From positions 1 through 11,538 of the forward strand of contig QGUO01000070.1 in NCBI GenBank assembly GCA_003242495.1: DNA of 11,538 nt. Reading direction: 5' to 3'. Under the pieces are notes generated by a model. It was not told the DNA's origin. It did no database searches and worked only from the letters and a program-made list of their open reading frames with translations. Positions 8,287-11,538 of the stretch are shown piece after piece (the stretch's first letter is position 1; the number at the start of each line of letters is the position of its first letter). Source of the DNA: Pseudomonadota bacterium (GTDB taxonomy: Bacteria > Pseudomonadota > Gammaproteobacteria > Steroidobacterales > Steroidobacteraceae). Position numbers and translations under genes: made by a program.

Positions 8287-8408
8287 AAAAATTTCCGAGA
8301 TTTCCTGTTTGGCGACAGTCACTTAGCCCTCCGCCGGAAAGCCGCCGAAACGCCTTCGGAAGCGCTTCGATTCAAATCAGAGGCTTAAGCAACTTTCTTT
8401 ATGTAGTA

Positions 8409-8467
8409 GCGCAGGCGACTCCTCGTCGCTCCCGGCAAGCCTCGCGAGCCACGAAGGCAGCCTGCGC
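8409..8467. repeat. Inverted repeat with 8-bp arms enclosing a smaller hairpin
   Basis: GCGCAGGC at 8409-8416 is perfectly complementary to GCCTGCGC at 8460-8467. Within the 43-nt interval a small hairpin GCGAC / GTCGC (8415-8419 and 8425-8429, loop TCCTC) overlaps the inner edge of the left arm. The layout resembles extragenic palindromic elements of GC-rich gammaproteobacteria, but I cannot assign it to a known family. There is no T-run on either side that would make it an obvious terminator. Confidence 0.5.
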
Positions 8468-8722
8468 GCAAAGCAGCGCACCAGGAGGGCGCGAATGTGA
8501 CGTTGGACGGATGGATTCTGGCGAAGAGGAGGCGGGCCGCAGGGAAGGTTTGACTATATGAACCGACCGCCTCGTACAGAATTTCCCTACATCACGCTTA
8601 ACTAAAACTAAATGATATCTCACGGGCGCCCAGGACGCTCGTCATCCGCTTTCATCCGCGACACGTCCGCCACGCAGGGAATATGGACCCCGGAATTGGT
8701 CGCAGGCAGGCGGGTTGAGGTC

Positions 8723-8756
8723 GAGAGAGCTGACTACGGAGTGGATCGACTCTCTC
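8723..8756. repeat. Inverted repeat, 7-bp arms
   Basis: GAGAGAG at 8723-8729 pairs perfectly with CTCTCTC at 8750-8756, around a 20-nt loop. It lies 6 nt left of a stronger hairpin, so the two could stack in one transcript of either strand. Confidence 0.45.
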
Positions 8757-8762
8757 AGGGAC

Positions 8763-8784
8763 GCGCGCCGCATGGGCGGCGCGC
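8763..8784. repeat. Very stable GC hairpin, 9-bp stem
   Basis: GCGCGCCGC at 8763-8771 and GCGGCGCGC at 8776-8784 form a perfect 9-bp stem with a four-base loop (ATGG on the plus strand). All stem pairs are G-C. No T-run follows on either strand, so it is not a standard intrinsic terminator. Confidence 0.6.
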
Positions 8785-8839
8785 CCGGAGGCACCGGGGC
8801 CAGCGATTCATCAGCGGGGGCTCGGGACAGGGCAGGCAG

Positions 8840-8867
8840 CCGCCGTTCCGCGGAAACGCCCCGGCGG
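8840..8867. repeat. Inverted repeat with an inner palindrome
   Basis: CCGCCG at 8840-8845 pairs with CGGCGG at 8862-8867. The loop contains the perfect 10-nt palindrome TTCCGCGGAA (8846-8855). It overlaps the left copy of the 108-nt-spaced direct repeat. Confidence 0.45.
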
Positions 8868-8987
8868 TACGGGCAGGAGCAGCCAAGGCGAACCGGACCC
8901 ACCCCGGCGTGACCGCGTCGGGCTGGGGAGCTGCTGTCTGAGGGAAACCGACGTTCCGCAAAGACGCTCCGGCATGCGGTGCCGGAG
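8844..8987. repeat. Imperfect direct repeat pair, 36 nt each, 108 nt apart
   Basis: Copy 1 is 8844-8879 and copy 2 is 8952-8987. They match at 25 of 36 positions without gaps, and at 18 of the first 22, which share the core CGTTCCGC..A.ACGC.CCGGC. The period is 108 nt. Copy 2 includes the terminator-like hairpin downstream of rnpB. E. coli rnpB is known to be followed by tandem repeats of about 113 bp, so this may be a comparable arrangement; that link is my inference. Confidence 0.5.
8967..8987 (-). terminator. Terminator-like hairpin downstream of rnpB
   Basis: The arms CTCCGGCA and TGCCGGAG give a perfect 8-bp stem with a five-base loop. On the minus strand the stem is followed by CGTCTTTG, so the T-run is only three bases. 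It begins 34 nt after the predicted rnpB 3' end and is the best candidate for its terminator, though a weak one; processing or Rho-dependent termination may contribute. Confidence 0.5.
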
Positions 8988-9021
8988 GGCCCGGCGTCGC
9001 CGCCATCACCTATAAGAATAT

Positions 9022-9389
<368 letters not shown>

Positions 9390-9393
9390 GGCG

Positions 9394-9399
9394 TTTATA
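9394..9399 (-). promoter_or_regulatory. Probable -10 element of rnpB
   Basis: TATAAA on the minus strand lies 4 nt before the predicted first base of the P1 helix. The spacing is slightly short, so the true 5' end may be two or three bases further in. No convincing -35 sequence is visible at 16-18 nt. Confidence 0.55.
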
Positions 9400-9412
9400 G
9401 TGGGGGCTCGCC

Positions 9413-9434
9413 GTCCGCAGCGCAAGCGTCGGAC
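9413..9434. repeat. Imperfect hairpin between rsmI and rnpB
   Basis: GTCCG at 9413-9417 pairs with CGGAC at 9430-9434, and two further G-C pairs follow after a two-base mismatch. It lies just after the rsmI stop and upstream of the rnpB -10. It has no T-run, so a terminator role is doubtful. Confidence 0.3.
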
Positions 9435-9446
9435 CGCCGCGCGACC

Positions 9447-10370
9447 TCACTTGCGCGCCCATTCGACTGCCCGTTCGTAAAGCTCGCCGCGGCGGGCGCC
9501 GGTCAGGCGCGCGGTGAGCTTGGCCGCCTGCGCCGGAGGCAGCTCCTCGAGCAGGATGCGCAGCATGCGCTCGGCATCGCCCCCGACGGTGCGCTGCGTC
9601 TCGGGAGACTCGCCCTCCACGACCACGACGATTTCGCCGCGTGACATGTCGCTGTCCTGCCCGGCCCGCTCGGCGAGGGCGCCGAGCGTATCGGTATAGG
9701 TGGTCTCGAAGCGCTTGGTGAGCTCGCGACTCACGGACGCCCGACGCGCGGCGCCGAATGCCGCGGCCATGTCGACCAGTGCCTCGGCAAGCCGATGGGG
9801 CGCTTCGTAAAAGACCAGGGTGCGCGGCTCGGCCTTCAGTTCCTGCAGGCGCGCCCGGCGCGCAGCCGCCTTGGCCGGCAGAAATCCCTCGAACGCGAAC
9901 CGATCCGTCGGCAAGCCGGCGACCGACACGGCGGCGACCGCCGCGCAAGGCCCGGGAACGGCGACCACCGGGATGCCCGCCGCGCGCGCTGCCGCGACCA
10001 GGGCGAACCCCGGATCGCTGATCAAGGGCGTCCCCGCATCCGAGACCAGCGCGAGCGATTCCCCCCCTGCCAGCCGCTCGACGAGCTCCCCCACCTTGCG
10101 AGCGTCCGTGTGCTCATGCATCGAGGTGAGCGCTGTGTTCAGCCCGCAGTGCTGCAGCAACTGGCGCGTATGGCGCGTGTCCTCCGCGGCGATCAAATCG
10201 ACGGCGCCCAACACCTCGCGCGCCCGCGGACTGAGGTCGCCGAGATTGCCGATGGGCGTGGCGACCACGTAGAGCACACCGGGGGAAGACTGCGGCGAAC
10301 TGGACACTGGAGCATCTGCGAGAGGCCTGCGCGCAGTATCCGGGACTCGCGCCGGGCCGCCAAGCCCCAC
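9447..10370 (-). CDS. rsmI: RsmI, 16S rRNA 2'-O-ribose C1402 methyltransferase
   Basis: RsmI methylates the 2'-hydroxyl of C1402 in 16S rRNA, the same nucleotide whose base RsmH modifies, so both C1402 enzymes are encoded in this window. The 307-residue protein belongs to the tetrapyrrole-methylase fold: VVATPIGNLGDL at 35-46, DLIAAEDTRHT at 58-68, SDAGTPLISDPG at 110-121, VPGPCA at 138-143, FEGFLPAK at 160-167, FYEAPHR at 187-193 and SRELTK at 214-219. I chose the GTG at 10370 because GGAGG lies 7 nt upstream. It gives about 30 residues before the core, more than in E. coli (286 residues). A GTG at codon 22 (10307) would suit the family length but has no ribosome site. It is divergent from lpoA. 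Confidence 0.96.
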   Translation of the reverse strand: MGLGGPARVPDTARRPLADAPVSSSPQSSPGVLYVVATPIGNLGDLSPRAREVLGAVDLIAAEDTRHTRQLLQHCGLNTALTSMHEHTDARKVGELVERLAGGESLALVSDAGTPLISDPGFALVAAARAAGIPVVAVPGPCAAVAAVSVAGLPTDRFAFEGFLPAKAAARRARLQELKAEPRTLVFYEAPHRLAEALVDMAAAFGAARRASVSRELTKRFETTYTDTLGALAERAGQDSDMSRGEIVVVVEGESPETQRTVGGDAERMLRILLEELPPAQAAKLTARLTGARRGELYERAVEWARK

Positions 10371-10413
10371 GGAACTTCCTCCCGCGGCGTCGGGGTCCGC
10401 CCGCGGTCCGGCC

Positions 10414-10422
10414 TGCTATCCT
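10414..10422 (+). promoter_or_regulatory. Possible extended -10 element for lpoA
   Basis: TGCTATCCT fits the TGnTAnnnT pattern of an extended -10 and lies 32 nt before the lpoA start in the short divergent gap. No -35 is evident. The rest of the 84-nt gap is GC-rich and holds the rsmI ribosome site on the other strand. Weak prediction. Confidence 0.3.
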
Positions 10423-10426
10423 TCGC

Positions 10427-10440
10427 CCTCCTGGAGGAGG
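10427..10440 (+). promoter_or_regulatory. Hairpin overlapping the strongest ribosome-site match before lpoA
   Basis: CCTCC (10427-10431) and GGAGG (10436-10440) form a 5-bp stem with loop TGGA. The GGAGG arm is the best anti-16S match upstream of lpoA but is 14 nt from the ATG, longer than optimal. The pairing could mask it or alter spacing. This is inference from sequence only. Confidence 0.35.
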
Positions 10441-10454
10441 CCTTCGGAACCGAG

Positions 10455-11538
10455 ATGCATTCATTGTGGAATCTGCCGCGACGTTGGCTGGCCGCCGTCC
10501 TGATCGCCTGCGCACTGGCCGGCTGCAGCACGGCGGTGACGCCGCCGGAGCGTCCCGGTGCGGGGCGACTGCTCGACCAGGCGGAGAGCCTGTCGCGTGC
10601 CGGCGACCATGCAGGGGCTGCCCGCGCCTACGAGTCGCTCGCTGCGCAGTCGCCCGGCGAGCTGCGTGATCGTTTTCTGCTGCGTGCGGCGCGCGAGCAC
10701 CTGCGCGCCGACGACGCGAGCCAGGCGGCTGCCCTGCTCGAGCGCGTGTCCTCGAGCCTGCCCACGATCGACTACGCGCTGCGCGCCCTGGTGGGAGGCG
10801 AGCTGGCCCTGCGCGCGCAACGTCCGCAGCGCGCACTCACCGAGCTCGACCGCGTACCTCAGCCGCTCCCGCGCGAGCACGCCGCGGACCTCCTTGCCCT
10901 GCGTGCGCAGGCATTGTTCGCGCTCAATCGCCCCGCCGCCGGCATCACTACCGCGCTCGAGCGCGAGCGGTTCCTGACGACGGCACAGGAATTGCGCGCC
11001 AACCGACGCTTGATCTGGGAGGGCCTGCAACGCAGTGCCAGCGGCAATGCCGATTTCACGGCGCCGCCGGGCGCCAGTCCCGTGCTCACGGGATGGCTCG
11101 ACCTCGGGCGCGCCGCGCTGACCGCCGCACGTAATCCGTTCAACGCGCCCGACGACCTGATGAACTGGCGCAGCCGTTATCCGACGCATCCCGCGAACTC
11201 GCTGATCACCCAAGAGGTGCTGCCCGCGCTGGGGGCCGAGCTGGAGTACCCCGGTCAGATCGCGCTGCTGCTGCCGCTTTCGGGACGTCAGCAGGCTGCC
11301 GGGATCGCCGTGCGCGACGGCTTTCTCGCGGCCCTGCTGCAACAGGCGGGCAACCGCCGCCCGGTTCTCAAGATATACGACACGGCAGAGCTGGGCGCCC
11401 ACACGGCCTATCGGCGCGCCATCGCCGACGGTGCGCAGTTCGTCGTCGGGCCGCTCACCAAGGAAGATGTGGCGGCCCTACCCGGAAGCGAACCCACCTC
11501 GGTGCCTACGTGTGCGCTCAAACAACTTACCCACCAGA
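10455..11538 (+). CDS. lpoA: LpoA, outer-membrane lipoprotein activator of PBP1A (5' part, cut by window edge)
   Basis: LpoA is anchored in the outer membrane and reaches through the periplasm to stimulate the bifunctional peptidoglycan synthase PBP1A. The visible 361 residues begin with a lipoprotein signal peptide: basic RR at 9-10, a hydrophobic core, and the lipobox LAGC with acylated C24. Residues 35-260 are Ala/Leu/Arg-rich helical repeats like the TPR-type N-terminal domain. The periplasmic-binding-protein-like C-terminal domain starts at QIALLLPLSG (268-277) and includes VVGPLTKEDV from 330. The remainder of that domain lies beyond the window. The ATG at 10455 is the only start giving an intact signal peptide. 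Divergence from rsmI matches the E. coli arrangement. The last codons look unusual: TCALKQL stands where the family has a sequence like VLALNQ. Confidence 0.93.
   Translation, partial: MHSLWNLPRRWLAAVLIACALAGCSTAVTPPERPGAGRLLDQAESLSRAGDHAGAARAYESLAAQSPGELRDRFLLRAAREHLRADDASQAAALLERVSSSLPTIDYALRALVGGELALRAQRPQRALTELDRVPQPLPREHAADLLALRAQALFALNRPAAGITTALERERFLTTAQELRANRRLIWEGLQRSASGNADFTAPPGASPVLTGWLDLGRAALTAARNPFNAPDDLMNWRSRYPTHPANSLITQEVLPALGAELEYPGQIALLLPLSGRQQAAGIAVRDGFLAALLQQAGNRRPVLKIYDTAELGAHTAYRRAIADGAQFVVGPLTKEDVAALPGSEPTSVPTCALKQLTHQ

Larger units (their letters stand above)
8287..8966. other. Long intergenic region without a convincing gene
   Basis: About 680 nt lie between the dcw promoter and the rnpB terminator-like hairpin. 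Open frames exist on both strands, but their products are Arg/Pro/Gly-rich, match no family I know, lack good ribosome sites, and do not show the strong third-position GC bias of the neighbouring genes. The left part (8290-8620) is less GC-rich and includes a 10-nt palindrome GAAGCGCTTC at 8359-8368 and an AT-rich island at about 8589-8620. The right part (8640-8966) is GC-rich and full of inverted repeats, listed separately. It could contain a small RNA, a decayed element or rnpB-downstream repeats; nothing seen decides between these. Confidence 0.7.

Noticed and set aside
8482..8547. Cluster of six GGA triplets that might act as a CsrA sponge
   Set aside because: The triplets are not displayed in hairpin loops that I can see, no terminator follows, and purine-rich stretches occur by chance at this GC content.
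8550..8580. Possible plus-strand promoter beginning TTGACT
   Set aside because: No acceptable -10 lies at 16-19 nt; the best hexamer matches only half of the consensus.
8879..8889. GCAGCCAAGGC, identical to part of the 4.5S (SRP) RNA core
   Set aside because: The other half of the SRP hairpin, including the GGAA-type tetraloop and the CAGG side, is absent, so the 11-nt match is probably chance.
8642..8902. Minus-strand frame of 86 codons in the rnpB-mraZ gap
   Set aside because: It stays open over a long distance but has mixed third-position bases, no ribosome site and no known relative; it also covers the hairpin-rich block.
8612..8941. Plus-strand frame of 109 codons in the same gap
   Set aside because: Arg/Gly-rich product without motifs, and weak start context; better explained as non-coding.
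8941..8990. Sequence resembling parts of the c-di-GMP-I (GEMM) riboswitch, with GGGAAACC and CCGCAAAGACGC
   Set aside because: The required stem between these segments and the second helix with its receptor are missing, and no suitable downstream gene lies on the plus strand.

Overview
The window holds the start of a division and cell wall (dcw) cluster from a GC-rich bacterium, with its usual gammaproteobacterial upstream neighbours. I infer Gammaproteobacteria because a recognisable lpoA lies divergent from rsmI, next to a type A rnpB and mraZ. A lineage near Xanthomonadales, Steroidobacterales or Nevskiales would fit, but the sequence alone cannot settle it.

Minus strand, read from right to left: a sigma70-like promoter (8257-8286) and three MraZ boxes (8224-8248) lead into mraZ, rsmH, ftsL, ftsI, murE, murF, mraY and murD, which runs off the left edge. 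The genes are packed with ATGA or TAATG overlaps or gaps of at most 15 nt, so they form one operon with probable translational coupling. RsmH modifies 16S rRNA. FtsL and FtsI belong to the septal peptidoglycan machine. MurD, MurE and MurF build the UDP-MurNAc-pentapeptide, and MraY transfers it to undecaprenyl phosphate to give lipid I. MraZ is the cluster's own regulator.

Upstream of the operon, 8287-9021 has no convincing gene. It holds several inverted repeats, an AT-rich island and a 36-nt motif present twice, 108 nt apart, whose second copy contains the terminator-like hairpin downstream of rnpB. The RNase P RNA gene follows (about 9022-9389, minus), then rsmI (minus). A short divergent intergenic region separates rsmI from lpoA (plus), which runs off the right edge. 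LpoA is an outer-membrane lipoprotein that activates the bifunctional synthase PBP1A, so this gene too is linked to wall synthesis.

The coding content is conserved and orthodox, and I found no new system. What merits a second look is the structured, repeat-containing stretch downstream of rnpB, the clear MraZ operator, and odd sequence in the last 30 nt that may reflect a contig end.
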